Made by a program: the position numbers and the translations under genes
Source: Candidatus Eiseniibacteriota bacterium
GTDB taxonomy: Bacteria; Eisenbacteria; RBG-16-71-46; CAIMUX01; WJJG01
Length of the DNA stretch: 64,000 nucleotides
Assembly: GCA_023129715.1 (NCBI GenBank)
Contig: JAGMBO010000043.1
Span: 1 to 64,000, forward strand
Reading direction: 5' to 3'
Shown: in pieces, positions 19,301 through 27,837 of the stretch
Position numbering within the stretch: position 1 is the first letter of the stretch
Layout: the number at the start of each line of letters is the position of its first letter
The notes under the pieces: model-generated
Seen by the model: the letters and a program-made list of their open reading frames with translations, nothing else
Databases searched by the model: none
What the model was told of the DNA's origin: nothing

Positions 19301-19518
19301 ACGAGGCGACCTGCCTCCTGATGGGTCGGTTCTACGAGAATCTCACCGGAGCGTATCAGGACGTGCGCCGGGGCAGACGCGGAGAGCCGATGCCAAAGGC
19401 CGAGGCGCTCCGGGAGGCCAAGGGCTGGCTCCGAGCCTACCGCGACGAAAGGGGCCAGCAGCTCTTCCGTCATCCGGTCTACTGGTCCGGATTCGTGCTG
19501 ATCGGGGATCCGGGATAG
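16345..19518 (+). CDS. exported TPR-CHAT domain protein (predicted caspase-like peptidase)
   Basis: From the ATG at 16345 the protein has 1057 residues. A hydrophobic signal-like segment (VPFFLALLLLAALSHATS) is followed by about ten 42-residue tetratricopeptide repeats (roughly 100-520) and a C-terminal CHAT domain (about 720-1055). The predicted catalytic dyad is H890 (IHLATHALVDDE) and C949 (LSGCQTGLGREV). CHAT proteins are caspase-clan peptidases that cut partner proteins when activated. An exported form next to an ECF sigma/anti-sigma pair points to envelope signalling. An upstream frame opens at 16141, but it overlaps the previous gene and would hide the signal segment. The substrate is unknown; the next two genes are candidate partners. 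Confidence 0.85.
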   Translation: MRPTHVRAVRALRGVPFFLALLLLAALSHATSQTGDPARSPWSDTLLKIQRLRAEGRYDESSKAARDYHEMLLQRARPSAFHVDEVERLIATLELIEGLPDWAQEELAEADSLFVQSIPLWHAGKYSVGADIHQRRLEILRRHFGEDHMEVAGCLHELAACLSHMGDYAQAEPLFRQTLEMRLDLYGRVHPDVARTLEYLGELYAAEGNENRADSLYKAALHVWAAYEPRPLKIEDSRSDVVRLWARMAKLYIDQGDYAKAMPWLRDGLAAFRGHWRHDNWLTAMLLNHQAIVLWKQGDYVTAVGPFEEALRMRRKDLGAEHPHSIQSLTALGTVLSQCGAPDVAEPLLWDALEQIRSIRKEGHPDITAGLLSLATLMRSKADHVAAESLCCEALANCRYVPDEERLHVARCLHQLATIQMVQGKLGEGEAGFREALRIRRRFLSTGHPDVVQNLHDLARCLLAQGRPAAAEPFLSEAAAAFETARLRVGTGYARATFQNSPYAALAVTRLMLGKAVEAWPAAERAHGRALTDLLAAAKHRSLSPAENVIQDSLQRTVSRLESQLAVLRESARSDTVVQVALDFDATRARLPAAEAAWWAFQREIAAKYPVTEGQAFSLQRVQNVLTDQTALLGWLHVEMGPEDVASWGYVIRNEGPVYWAPLGAAPDVDTAPFPLGETRDFREALAIAASWEERVTEVAGLRSVALHVWAEWLAPLTRYLDGVDDLVVIPAGPMLGVPIEALVDSAGVYLADRYAVSYAPSATVHTWLQENAPEGETPNARTALLLGDPPFTAEHLAAMEWEEETEEVILALAERLPEPAALRSALAGNAAALASLPRLPWTREEVGRVASVFPEARTLLGAEASEQSFVHLAESGALRGFGTIHLATHALVDDEVPKHSAIILSRADLPDPLEAAMADTRVFDGLLTAKEIVREWDLDADLVTLSGCQTGLGREVAGEGYIGLAHAFLQAGARSLLVSLWRVDDEATCLLMGRFYENLTGAYQDVRRGRRGEPMPKAEALREAKGWLRAYRDERGQQLFRHPVYWSGFVLIGDPG

Positions 19519-19783
19519 GATTGTCCCGCTTGCGGTTACTGCCCCTCATCCTCGCCTGCGTCCCCAACTTCATCTGAGCACACCCATAGTGCGCTGACGG
19601 CACACCCCTTCGACCTCACCCGGACACACCCATTGTCTACTGACGGCCTGACCCTTGGCATGCCCGTCGAAGAGACGTTGTTAGGTTCACCGCTCAGGGC
19701 CGTTGGTATAGGTGCACGAGAACGGTGACTCCCCAGCGGGTTTCGACAACTCCGCTCCCGCTTGGGCCGGGAAGGAGGACTCT
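19519..19783. other. intergenic region with imperfect direct repeat
   Basis: The word CACACCCATAGTGCGCTGACGG at 19579-19600 recurs as an imperfect copy at 19625-19646, 46 bases on. No gene, terminator hairpin or complete promoter could be identified here. Confidence 0.5.
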
Positions 19784-19987
19784 ATGATGCGACGACTCTC
19801 CGGCGTGTTCGCGCTCGGCAATGTGTGCAACTGCGTCCTAACGGTGACCGACCAGGGCATCCTGGGATTCACCGACGCCACGTTCGATTGGATCATGATC
19901 GTTCGGAGAACTGGTCCGGGGGGCGCCGTCATCACGCCGCCGCAAGATGAGACCCAAGAAATGGGCCTTGGCGGCTGGCGGAGATAA
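19784..19987 (+). CDS. small ORF of unknown function (possibly a remnant)
   Basis: An ATG ATG pair at 19784 is preceded by an excellent GGAAGGAGGA ribosome-binding site and opens a 67-residue frame beginning MMRRLSGVFALGNVCNCVLT. The composition is partly hydrophobic with two close cysteines (CNC). It ends 65 bases before the next exported protein. No family is recognised. The strong translation signal argues for a real start, but the protein could be a truncated leftover of a longer gene, since the second half (GPGGAVITPPQDETQEMG) looks unlike a natural domain end. Confidence 0.35.
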   Translation: MMRRLSGVFALGNVCNCVLTVTDQGILGFTDATFDWIMIVRRTGPGGAVITPPQDETQEMGLGGWRR

Positions 19988-20052
19988 GACGACAGGGTGA
20001 GTGAGGGCCCGTCAGCGGCGATCGCTGGTTGGTGTTGAAAGGAGGATGGAAG

Positions 20053-20751
20053 ATGTTTGACCGAAAGAGAGTCCTACTGGTGGTGTCCGTTGTCATCCTC
20101 TGGACGTTGTCTGTGGCGAGTGTCCCTCTGACGGCAACGGCGCGAGCGGGGGGAGCTGACCCGGCACCAGAAGGGGTAGTGGCGGCAGCCAGAGATGGAT
20201 TGCTGGAGTTTCTGCGGGCCGTGCCCATGAACGAGTTGGAGTATTTCGGGTTTCACGATCAGGACGAACTCTCCCGGGCAACCCTCGGTGAGCCTTTCCG
20301 AGTCTACACCATGCTGCCGAGCGAGATCCTGGCGGTGGCAGGGGGAGAGCCAACCGCAGCCACGATTCATTCCACCACACTGTGGCAGTTTCCGGTCCTG
20401 TGTGATGGAACATCAAGGACACTCCTCACCATCGACGACATGGATGGCATCTGGGCAGCCGTTGATCTCGGCGGTCTCTCACCGGCCATTGAGATGCGAG
20501 AGCTGGCGGACCGGTGGCCTCGATCACAAGGCTACGAGCTGGAATACGTCCGTGTCTTCCAGACGGGGAGCCAGTTCATCTCGGTGACGAAAGATAATCT
20601 CTCCCATCTCGTGTCACTCGAGTCCACGGCTCGCTCACTCGGAATGCTGGCAGAGGGAGAGGCCTTTGAGTATCAGCTGATGGATGTCTCCGCGGTGGTT
20701 GCCATCCTGGCGCCCTTCGTGTGGGCGAATCTGGAAACGACTCAGGAGTAG
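20053..20751 (+). CDS. exported protein of unknown function
   Basis: The 232-residue protein starts at an ATG preceded by GGAGG (20041) and has a clear signal peptide (residues 1-31, VLLVVSVVILWTLSVASVPL, cut near ATARA). The mature part has no family I can name. Its central text (FGFHDQDELSRATLGEPFRVYTM and WQFPVLCDGTSRTLLTIDD) looks like a compact alpha/beta domain with one cysteine. It lies 36 bases upstream of the giant cysteine-peptidase gene in the same direction. A role as inhibitor, chaperone or cofactor for that peptidase is a guess from position only. Confidence 0.7.
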   Translation: MFDRKRVLLVVSVVILWTLSVASVPLTATARAGGADPAPEGVVAAARDGLLEFLRAVPMNELEYFGFHDQDELSRATLGEPFRVYTMLPSEILAVAGGEPTAATIHSTTLWQFPVLCDGTSRTLLTIDDMDGIWAAVDLGGLSPAIEMRELADRWPRSQGYELEYVRVFQTGSQFISVTKDNLSHLVSLESTARSLGMLAEGEAFEYQLMDVSAVVAILAPFVWANLETTQE

Positions 20752-20787
20752 GCCCGGCGCGGGCCAGCATAATGAAGGAGGCCTGAC

Positions 20788-23700
20788 ATGAAATCGTCGA
20801 GTAGAGGGATCATCCTCCTGGCATTGGCCCTGGCAATGTGCGCGTCGCCGTCTGCTGAGGCCAGGATACTGCCGGTACCCCTGGTGTGCCAGGAGCAAAG
20901 CAACTGGTGCTGGGCGGGCTGCACGCAGGCCACAATCGACTACTATGAACAGGTGTCCACCCTCCAGTGCCTCATTGCCGACTATGCGTGTAACCGGCAT
21001 GGGTGGTGCGCTACGTGCAACTGCTGTGAGAACCCGGCCGACCCGACTTGCTGTAACAGAGGAAACTGCATGTACGGGGCCCCGGGCTGCATTCAGGACT
21101 TGCTGTCCAACTGGGGGGTCAGCAGCGTCGGTTCGGTGGGGGCATTGAGCCTGGCCACGATAGGAAGCGAGATCGACACCAACTGCCGGCCCTTCATCAT
21201 CAACTGGGCGTGGACCGGTGGGGGCGGCCACTACATCATCGGGCGGGGGATAGACAACAGTAACAACATCCACTACATGGACCCCTGGCCGCCGGGAGGG
21301 TGTGCGTACCACATTGCCAGCTACTCGTGGATGGTCAGCAGCAGCGCGCACACCTGGGCGTATAGCCTCAAGATGACCACGGCCCACTACTGCTTGGGTC
21401 CAGATCTGGTGGTCTGTGAGCCTCAGGGGGGTACGAATCCGAGCCACCCGCCAACCTACTGGTACGATGTCACGCCGACTACCGGCGGCCGCTGTGACTT
21501 CCACGTCCGGGTCTATGATCCCGATCCGGCCGACTACACGAACTGGAGTCTTCCGGCCCCGACGTGGCAGTTCGCCGTGCACCAGGTGGGGGATGAGTGG
21601 TGGGCCTCCTGGTGGGATCCCGGCTGCACCAACGCGATCTTTGCGCTCTTCCGGTTCCAGTTCGACAACCCGGGGGGCAGCAGCTGGGCAGACTGGCGTA
21701 CAACCATATCCGGAACGAGTATTCCGACGTTTGGCATCGCGGACTGGGCGGACAATCATGCTGATGAGGCCAATGGGTACGGCTACTTGGTGCACGCCCC
21801 GGATGCCCTGGTTGCGACGACGCTCTACGTTCCATCCCAGTACTCCACCATACAGGCCGCGATCAATGCGGCCCAGGATGGAGACACGGTCATGATTGCC
21901 GACGGGACGTACACTGGCCCCGGCAATCGCGGTCTCGATTTCGGCGGCAAGGCCATCACGGTGACATCGTCAAGCCACGACCCGGAGTTGTGCATCATCG
22001 ACTGCCAGGACAGCGGACGGGGATTCTATTTCCACTCTGGCGAGGGATCAGGATCTGTGGTGGAAGGTATGACGATCACAAATGGTGTTGACTCGTACGG
22101 GGGGATATTTTGTACCGTGTCCTCCTCGCCCACGCTCACCAACTGCATCCTCTCGGGGAACTCCGTATACGGGATGTTCTGTGAGCAGAGCTCTTCCCCC
22201 ACAATCACCAACTGCACCTTCTCGGGGAGCACGAACGATGGGATGTTCTGCCGGAGCAGTGCCTCCCCCACGGTTACGAACTGCACTTTCTCGGGGAACG
22301 GTTTCAACGGGATATTCATGCGGAGCTGGGCTAGCCCCACAGTCACCTATTGCACCTTCTTGGAGAACGGGCGCAGCGGGATGTTCTTCAGGGAAGCAGG
22401 TTCCCCAACGGTGAGCAACTGCACCTTCGTGGGCAACTTGACCAACGGGATCTACTGCGACATGTCCGCCTCGCCGACGTTCGAGAATATCATTATCGCC
22501 TTCGGCACCGGTGGAGAAGCCGTGCACTGCGACCTCACGAGCAGCGCGACTCTCATCTGCTGCGATGTCTTCGGCAATGAAGGGGGGGACTGGGTCGGGT
22601 GCATCGTTGATCAGGAGGGCAACAGCGGCAATATCTGCTCGGATCCGGTGTTCTGCAGTTCAGGGAGCGGAGACTTTCACCTACAGGACGACTCGCCCTG
22701 TGCGCCCTTCACCCCGCCGAATGAGGACTGTGATCTCATCGGGGCGTGGCCCGTTGGATGCGGTCCCGGTGGTGTGGCGGGCTATATCCCCAATGTCCCA
22801 GATGCCAATCAGCCGCCAACAAGTACCATAACCCCGGACACGACGAATTTCTGTGCCCCCATGGCAGCTGTCAACATCACCGAATACTGGGATGTGGTCC
22901 AGGGCCATCCCAACGCAGTGGGAGTAAACGCCGCACTCGGCGTGAAAACGGCGGCCGAGTATATCGGCTACTTCATGGGTACCAACGGCTTTGGAAGTCC
23001 GGCCCGAATGAACACCGGGACTCCAGGCACCTACGCGGCAGATGAAATGCCCGGCTTCCAAGAGTTTGTCCGGTGGGATGCGGCCAATCCCTTCCTCACA
23101 CCTCCTCCCACTCTTCCGACGGGGAAGAGTGGTTATACGTGGGCGTTCAGCTATCTAGATGTCTACACAGCGTCAACCGATTCGGCCTTCAATTTCTGCG
23201 CAGACGAGATCGACGCGGGGCGCCCGGTCAAGATCGACTTCCTATACTGGAATCCGGTGCCGGAAGGCATCATCGTCACAGATCCGGAATCCGGGGATCC
23301 CATAGAGTTCTGCGACTGGGGCCCGTGGCAGAGTGGGTCGTCCCATCCGGACCACATTGAGGAGTGGAACGAGTTCGAGGGTGAAGAAGGCATCGGCCAC
23401 GCCGTCACCGGCGTTGGCTACTTCAGAAGCTATGATCCTGACGGAGCAGGACCGCTTCCTCTGGCCGACTATATCGTGGTGCATGACAACTGGTCTGACA
23501 CGCCAGTGAACATCGCCATCGCCTGGGCGAATTGGAACGCCGCGATCGCTGTTGATCCGCGGTCGGTGATTGACATCACGGTGGATCTGACACCCTACTT
23601 CGATTGGGGTGCAATCTCATCCTATCCGGGCCTGATTCCGGCGGGCAACATGGGCATCGCTTCTCCAGCGCACGGGTACCAGGGCTGCTACTTCCCGTCG

Positions 23701-24666
23701 GATTCTCTGGCTCCGTTCACCTTCTATCCCAAAGCATGGCTCACACCGGGGATTCACTTCGCCACCAAGTATGGACCTGCTAACGTGCGGCTATCGGATT
23801 GCCCAGTTCCAGATTCGATGATCACGGTTCCTGATAGACATGGGGACCTGCACTTGCTCCGCGTAGAGATTCCCTCCGCCGACCTGATTGATGAGGCAGC
23901 CGACGAGAACGTGGTCAGGATTTCCATGGGCGAGATGACCATGCCGATCGCCATCAGCGACACGGTCGAGACGATGGTCTTCCTGGCGAGCTGCGATGGC
24001 TGCGCCGAGTCTCCAGATTACCCAAGTCCGTCCCAATCATTGGAGGTCCGACTCAACTACCAGGATGGAAGCGCCGATTCTGTGATCTTTGAGGATATCC
24101 ATCCGGCTGGCCGCTTGGACATTGATGATCCGACCCGTATCTTCCTCTACGGGAACGAGGTCTTCGTCTGTGATCCTGCCTATCTCGACAGTCTGGCCTT
24201 CGACCCATATCATTCGGAGGCCTGGCATTGGTACGCGCTCTATCCGGAGAACACGAAGCTTCTCGGCAGCGTGGCATTCGTGGGGATCCAGACTGGAGAG
24301 CACTCGGAGATCTACATCTCGGCCCTCTCATACAGGAAGGCACGACGTCAGCCGCAAGGTGTCGATTGGGATGCGGACGCGCTGCGGGGTGCAACGCGAC
24401 TCATGCGGAGTGCCCCGAATCCCTTCGGCCGATCAACCGTGATCCGCTTCGAGTTGGCGCGGCCGTCCGAGGTAGATCTGAGTGTCTACGACGTGAGCGG
24501 CCGGCGCTTACGGATCCTGGCGTCGGGCAGCCGAGTGGCCGGTCAGCATGTCCTCACATGGAACGGCCGAGACGACGGGAAGCGTAGCCTCGCCAGCGGA
24601 ATCTACTTCCTGCGGCTCGCCGCAGGGGAAGTTCATCAGACCCGGCGGCTTGTCCTGCTTCGATGA
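20788..24666 (+). CDS. exported protein with two papain/C39-like peptidase domains, beta-helix and FlgD-like C-terminal domain
   Basis: This 1292-residue protein has a signal peptide (1-25). Domain one (about 30-200) resembles AvrRpt2/C39-like peptidases, with C41 (QSNWCWAG), H148 (GGGGHYIIG) and D165 (YMDPWPPG). A region of about 200-350 with no assignment follows. A right-handed beta-helix of about 22-residue coils (SSPTLTNCILSGNSVYGMFC type) spans about 355-630. Domain two (about 665-935) again shows a Cys-His-Asp/Asn order: C689 (NFCAPMAAVN), H871 (GIGHAVTGVGYF) and D900/N901 (VVHDNW). The last 85 residues (APNPFGRSTVIRFEL to IYFLRLAAG) are a FlgD-Ig/type-A sorting-like domain, suggesting cell-surface attachment or secretion. 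A ribosome-binding site (GGAGG) precedes the ATG. Confidence 0.82.
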   Translation: MKSSSRGIILLALALAMCASPSAEARILPVPLVCQEQSNWCWAGCTQATIDYYEQVSTLQCLIADYACNRHGWCATCNCCENPADPTCCNRGNCMYGAPGCIQDLLSNWGVSSVGSVGALSLATIGSEIDTNCRPFIINWAWTGGGGHYIIGRGIDNSNNIHYMDPWPPGGCAYHIASYSWMVSSSAHTWAYSLKMTTAHYCLGPDLVVCEPQGGTNPSHPPTYWYDVTPTTGGRCDFHVRVYDPDPADYTNWSLPAPTWQFAVHQVGDEWWASWWDPGCTNAIFALFRFQFDNPGGSSWADWRTTISGTSIPTFGIADWADNHADEANGYGYLVHAPDALVATTLYVPSQYSTIQAAINAAQDGDTVMIADGTYTGPGNRGLDFGGKAITVTSSSHDPELCIIDCQDSGRGFYFHSGEGSGSVVEGMTITNGVDSYGGIFCTVSSSPTLTNCILSGNSVYGMFCEQSSSPTITNCTFSGSTNDGMFCRSSASPTVTNCTFSGNGFNGIFMRSWASPTVTYCTFLENGRSGMFFREAGSPTVSNCTFVGNLTNGIYCDMSASPTFENIIIAFGTGGEAVHCDLTSSATLICCDVFGNEGGDWVGCIVDQEGNSGNICSDPVFCSSGSGDFHLQDDSPCAPFTPPNEDCDLIGAWPVGCGPGGVAGYIPNVPDANQPPTSTITPDTTNFCAPMAAVNITEYWDVVQGHPNAVGVNAALGVKTAAEYIGYFMGTNGFGSPARMNTGTPGTYAADEMPGFQEFVRWDAANPFLTPPPTLPTGKSGYTWAFSYLDVYTASTDSAFNFCADEIDAGRPVKIDFLYWNPVPEGIIVTDPESGDPIEFCDWGPWQSGSSHPDHIEEWNEFEGEEGIGHAVTGVGYFRSYDPDGAGPLPLADYIVVHDNWSDTPVNIAIAWANWNAAIAVDPRSVIDITVDLTPYFDWGAISSYPGLIPAGNMGIASPAHGYQGCYFPSDSLAPFTFYPKAWLTPGIHFATKYGPANVRLSDCPVPDSMITVPDRHGDLHLLRVEIPSADLIDEAADENVVRISMGEMTMPIAISDTVETMVFLASCDGCAESPDYPSPSQSLEVRLNYQDGSADSVIFEDIHPAGRLDIDDPTRIFLYGNEVFVCDPAYLDSLAFDPYHSEAWHWYALYPENTKLLGSVAFVGIQTGEHSEIYISALSYRKARRQPQGVDWDADALRGATRLMRSAPNPFGRSTVIRFELARPSEVDLSVYDVSGRRLRILASGSRVAGQHVLTWNGRDDGKRSLASGIYFLRLAAGEVHQTRRLVLLR

Positions 24667-25030
24667 TACGGAGCGATCTTGTCAAAGCGTCTACGGCGGC
24701 CATCTTCCGAAGGCGGAGGGTGGCCGCCAGTGCCTTTGGGCACGCCATGGAGGCAAGCTCATAACTCTTCCGTCTTCGGCGGCGTTCAGCACGACTGCCT
24801 GCTTGTTGTCTGAGCCAACGTCCGCGTGCCAGCCAGGTGTTCCCGTCCGCCATCTGGGAAAGGTATCCCCCGGACCCATCCTGGGGAAGCCATCCCCCGG
24901 ACCATCCTGGGAAGGAGTTGCCTGCCGGCCCAGGAATCCTCACAATGGCCGGCTCGCCGGGGTCCTCGGGATGTCCCGAGATCCCGCGCATGGGACGGAT
25001 TCGATCAGGGCATGAGGGTGGGAAGGTCTC
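24667..25030. other. intergenic region with 26-bp tandem repeats
   Basis: The 364-base gap holds three copies of a 26-bp unit at 24850-24928 (units begin at 24850, 24876 and 24902), built on CCATCCTGGGGAAGCCATCC. No gene is supported. The region lies between the peptidase gene and an MFS transporter in the same direction. Confidence 0.65.
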
Positions 25031-26248
25031 GTGAAGGCAGGGGAACTCGCCACATCGGGGGGCGGATCGGGATCGCCATCCACCGATCGCCGCGCCCGCT
25101 TCCAGACCGGCGGGGTCGTCACCATCGGTATCGTGCATGCCATTCATGACACCTACACGGCCTTCCTGCCGCCGCTGCTGCCTGTGTTCATCGCCAAGTT
25201 GATGTTGTCCAAGATGGAGGCGGGGTTGCTCTCGGTCTTCATCCAGGGCCCTTCGATCCTGCAGCCCTTCATCGGGCATCTCGCCGACCGGGTCAGTCTG
25301 CGCTACTTCGTGATTCTGGCACCGGCCGTCTCCGCGGTGGCGATGAGCTTGCTCGGTGTGGCCCCCGCCTACGGTGCGCTGGCACTGCTGCTGCTCGTCG
25401 CGGGGATCAGCGCGGCCAGTCTGCATGCCGTCGGCCCGGTCATGGCGGGGCGCCTCTCGGGCCCCAATCTCGGGCGCGGGATGGGCGTCTGGATGGTCGG
25501 TGGGGAACTCGGCCGGGTGCTCGGGCCGCTCGTGATCGTGAGCGCCGTTCAGGTGCTGACACTCGAGGGCACGCCGTGGCTGCTGACCGGTGGCTTGCTC
25601 GCCTCGCTGATTCTCTATCTGCGCCTGCGGCATGTTCCCGGCCGGCCCCCGGACGAAGGCCGGCCGCGCCCCTGGCGGGAAGCCATCCGCTCGATGCGGG
25701 GCCTGCTCGTGCCGCTGGGCGGCATCATCACGGTGCGCGCCTTCGTGCTCTCGGCGATGACGACCTACTTGCCGATGTACCTGAGCGAGAAGGGCGCCAG
25801 CCTCTGGTTCGCCGGCGCCGCGCTCTCGGTCGTCGAGGCGGCCGGTGTGGCCGGAGCGCTGCTCGGCGGCGCGCTCAGCGATCGACTCGGCCGGCGCTGG
25901 GTGCTGACCGCCTCGATGCTCTCGACGCCCCTCTTCATGGTCGCCTTTCTCTTCGTCGAGGGTTGGCTCCAAGTCCCCTGTCTTGTCTTGGCGGGCTTCA
26001 GTGGGCTGGCGGTGACCCCGGTGATCATGGCGTTGGTTCAAGAGAGCTTGCCGCAGAATCGGGCCCTCGCCAACGGGGTCTACATGGCGATCAGCTTCGG
26101 CCTGCGCTCGGTGGTCATCGTTCTGCTCGGCGCCATCGGGGATGTTGTCGGGCTGCACACGGCATTTCTCATCAGCGCCCTGCTGGCGCTGGCCGGCGTG
26201 CCGCTGATCCGCATGCTCCCGCGGCGGCGAGTTGCGCCCGCAAGCTAG
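25031..26248 (+). CDS. MFS transporter, fosmidomycin-resistance-like
   Basis: The 405-residue protein has about twelve hydrophobic helices and the sequence style of the Fsr branch of the major facilitator superfamily (IGIVHAIHDTYTAFLPPLLPV, LQPFIGHLADR, LGGALSDRLGRRW). The two DR-containing loops correspond to the MFS signature between helices 2-3 and 8-9. Such proteins are proton-coupled exporters; the substrate here is unknown. The start is GTG with a weak GGGAAGG upstream. The gene appears to be a single-gene unit followed convergently by the M18 peptidase. Confidence 0.85.
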   Translation: MKAGELATSGGGSGSPSTDRRARFQTGGVVTIGIVHAIHDTYTAFLPPLLPVFIAKLMLSKMEAGLLSVFIQGPSILQPFIGHLADRVSLRYFVILAPAVSAVAMSLLGVAPAYGALALLLLVAGISAASLHAVGPVMAGRLSGPNLGRGMGVWMVGGELGRVLGPLVIVSAVQVLTLEGTPWLLTGGLLASLILYLRLRHVPGRPPDEGRPRPWREAIRSMRGLLVPLGGIITVRAFVLSAMTTYLPMYLSEKGASLWFAGAALSVVEAAGVAGALLGGALSDRLGRRWVLTASMLSTPLFMVAFLFVEGWLQVPCLVLAGFSGLAVTPVIMALVQESLPQNRALANGVYMAISFGLRSVVIVLLGAIGDVVGLHTAFLISALLALAGVPLIRMLPRRRVAPAS

Positions 26249-26269
26249 CCGCCGCCCCGGGCTCTCGCC

Positions 26270-27661
26270 CTATCCCTCCTGTAGGAAGGCGGCCATCGCC
26301 TTGCGCATGTACCAGGGGTCATAGGTGCCCGCCATCTCACGGATGCTGTGCATCGCGTACTGGGCGCTGCCCACATCGGCAGTCGGCACACCGAGCTGCG
26401 CTGCGGTCATGCTTCCGATCGTGCCGCCCGACTTCACATCGGCCCGATTGACGAAGCGTTGGAAAGGCACCCCGGCCCGCCGGCAGGCGCGTTCGAAGAG
26501 GGCGGCCGTATAGGCGTCGGTGGCATAGGCCCGGCTGGCGTGCACCTTGATCACCGGTCCACCGTTGAGCCGTGGCGCGTGGCGCGGCTCGCTCTTGTCG
26601 GCGTAGCCGGGATGGCGGGCATGGGCATTGTCGGCCGAGACGAGCTGCGAGGCGGCCAGAGCAGAGAAGTAGCCCTCACGGCTGTCTCCCAGGGCGAGAG
26701 CAATGCGCTCGAGCGCGTGGGGAAGGAAGTTGGAGCGCGCCCCCTGTGGGGTTTGACTGCCGACTTCCTCGCTGTCGTAGCAAACCAGAATGCGCGTCGC
26801 GCCGGACGGCTTGTCCGCTGCATCCAACATCGCCTGAAGCCCGGCGTAGCACATGGTCAGATCGTCCAGTCGTCCACCCACGATGTACTCCTCGTTCCAC
26901 CCAGTGAACGTGGGCGCCTGGGTGTCGTAGAGGAAAGCGTCGAAGTCGACGATCTGTTGCGCAGGCAGGCCAAGCAACTTCGCGAGCACGAACCGCACGG
27001 CATCCTCCTCCGGAAGCCCCCCGGCGAGCGAGCCGAGCAGCGGCGTAATCTGTGTCTGCGGGTTGAGCTTGAGCCCCTCCTCATTGACCTTGCGATTCAT
27101 GTGGATGGCGACGTTTGGAGTGCTGGCGATGGGCCGGTGGCTGCAGAAGAGACGGCTCTCAAGTTTGCGGCCGTCGGATGAGATGATCGCGCGCCCGCAG
27201 AGACCAAGATCGCGATCGGTCCATGTCGCCATCAGCGGTCCGCCGTAGACTTCGATGCCCAAGGTAATCTCACCCTCGGACACGTTCTCCGGGTGGGGTT
27301 TCAGCTTGAGCGCCGGGCTGTCGGTGTGCGCGCCGAGCATGCGGAAGCCTGCCCTGGAAGGCGGCGCGGTGCCGGGAAGCAACGCGATCAACGAGGTTCC
27401 CTGGCGCTGGAGCAAGTAGCGTCCCCCGGGCTCGAGATCGAAGGCCCGGCGTTCGTCGAGCGTCTGGAAGCCGGCGGCCTGCAAGTGCGTCTCGAGCCCC
27501 GCCACGGCATGGTAGGCCGAGGGGCTTTCCTCGAGAAAGGTGAGCAGGTCGGTCGCCATCCGGCGCGCTGCCGCGCGGTCGGCCGGGTCGAGCTCGCCCG
27601 GCCCGCCCGCGGGGCGCGTGCGCGAGGTTTTCCGGTCAGGGGTCTTGGGTGATGAACTCAT
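26270..27661 (-). CDS. M18 family aspartyl/acidic aminopeptidase
   Basis: The 463-residue protein has the M18 metal ligands in order: H in LGAHTDSPALKLK, D in GGRLDDLTMCYAG, the E-E pair in YDSEEVGSQTPQGA, and H in SAQYAMHSIREM near the C terminus. M18 enzymes are dodecameric, zinc-dependent cytoplasmic aminopeptidases that remove N-terminal acidic or other residues. The ATG at 27661 has a GGAGGG site. An open frame extends to 27808, but its composition is not natural, so the 27661 start is chosen. Divergent from the SLC12-like transporter. Confidence 0.93.
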   Translation of the reverse strand: MSSSPKTPDRKTSRTRPAGGPGELDPADRAAARRMATDLLTFLEESPSAYHAVAGLETHLQAAGFQTLDERRAFDLEPGGRYLLQRQGTSLIALLPGTAPPSRAGFRMLGAHTDSPALKLKPHPENVSEGEITLGIEVYGGPLMATWTDRDLGLCGRAIISSDGRKLESRLFCSHRPIASTPNVAIHMNRKVNEEGLKLNPQTQITPLLGSLAGGLPEEDAVRFVLAKLLGLPAQQIVDFDAFLYDTQAPTFTGWNEEYIVGGRLDDLTMCYAGLQAMLDAADKPSGATRILVCYDSEEVGSQTPQGARSNFLPHALERIALALGDSREGYFSALAASQLVSADNAHARHPGYADKSEPRHAPRLNGGPVIKVHASRAYATDAYTAALFERACRRAGVPFQRFVNRADVKSGGTIGSMTAAQLGVPTADVGSAQYAMHSIREMAGTYDPWYMRKAMAAFLQEG

Positions 27662-27809
27662 GGGCCCTCCGGTCCTTGGGATTTGCGGCTGCAACCTCTT
27701 TGTACTGCTTGCCGTCGGTCGGGTCCAGGCGAACCATGGTTTGGAGGGTGCAAAGTCCTCCTCGACCGCTATCATTCCCGGGAGTCTGTATGGACTCAAG
27801 GCAGCCATG

Positions 27810-27827
27810 CCCCCCCCGGGGGGGGGG
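27810..27827. repeat. C8G10 homopolymer tract at a transporter start
   Basis: Eight C residues (27810-27817) run directly into ten G residues (27818-27827), just after an ATG at 27807 and 10 bases before the GTG start chosen for the transporter. Loss of a single base would bring that ATG into frame with the transporter. Confidence 0.75.
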
Positions 27828-27837
27828 AGAGCGTGAT

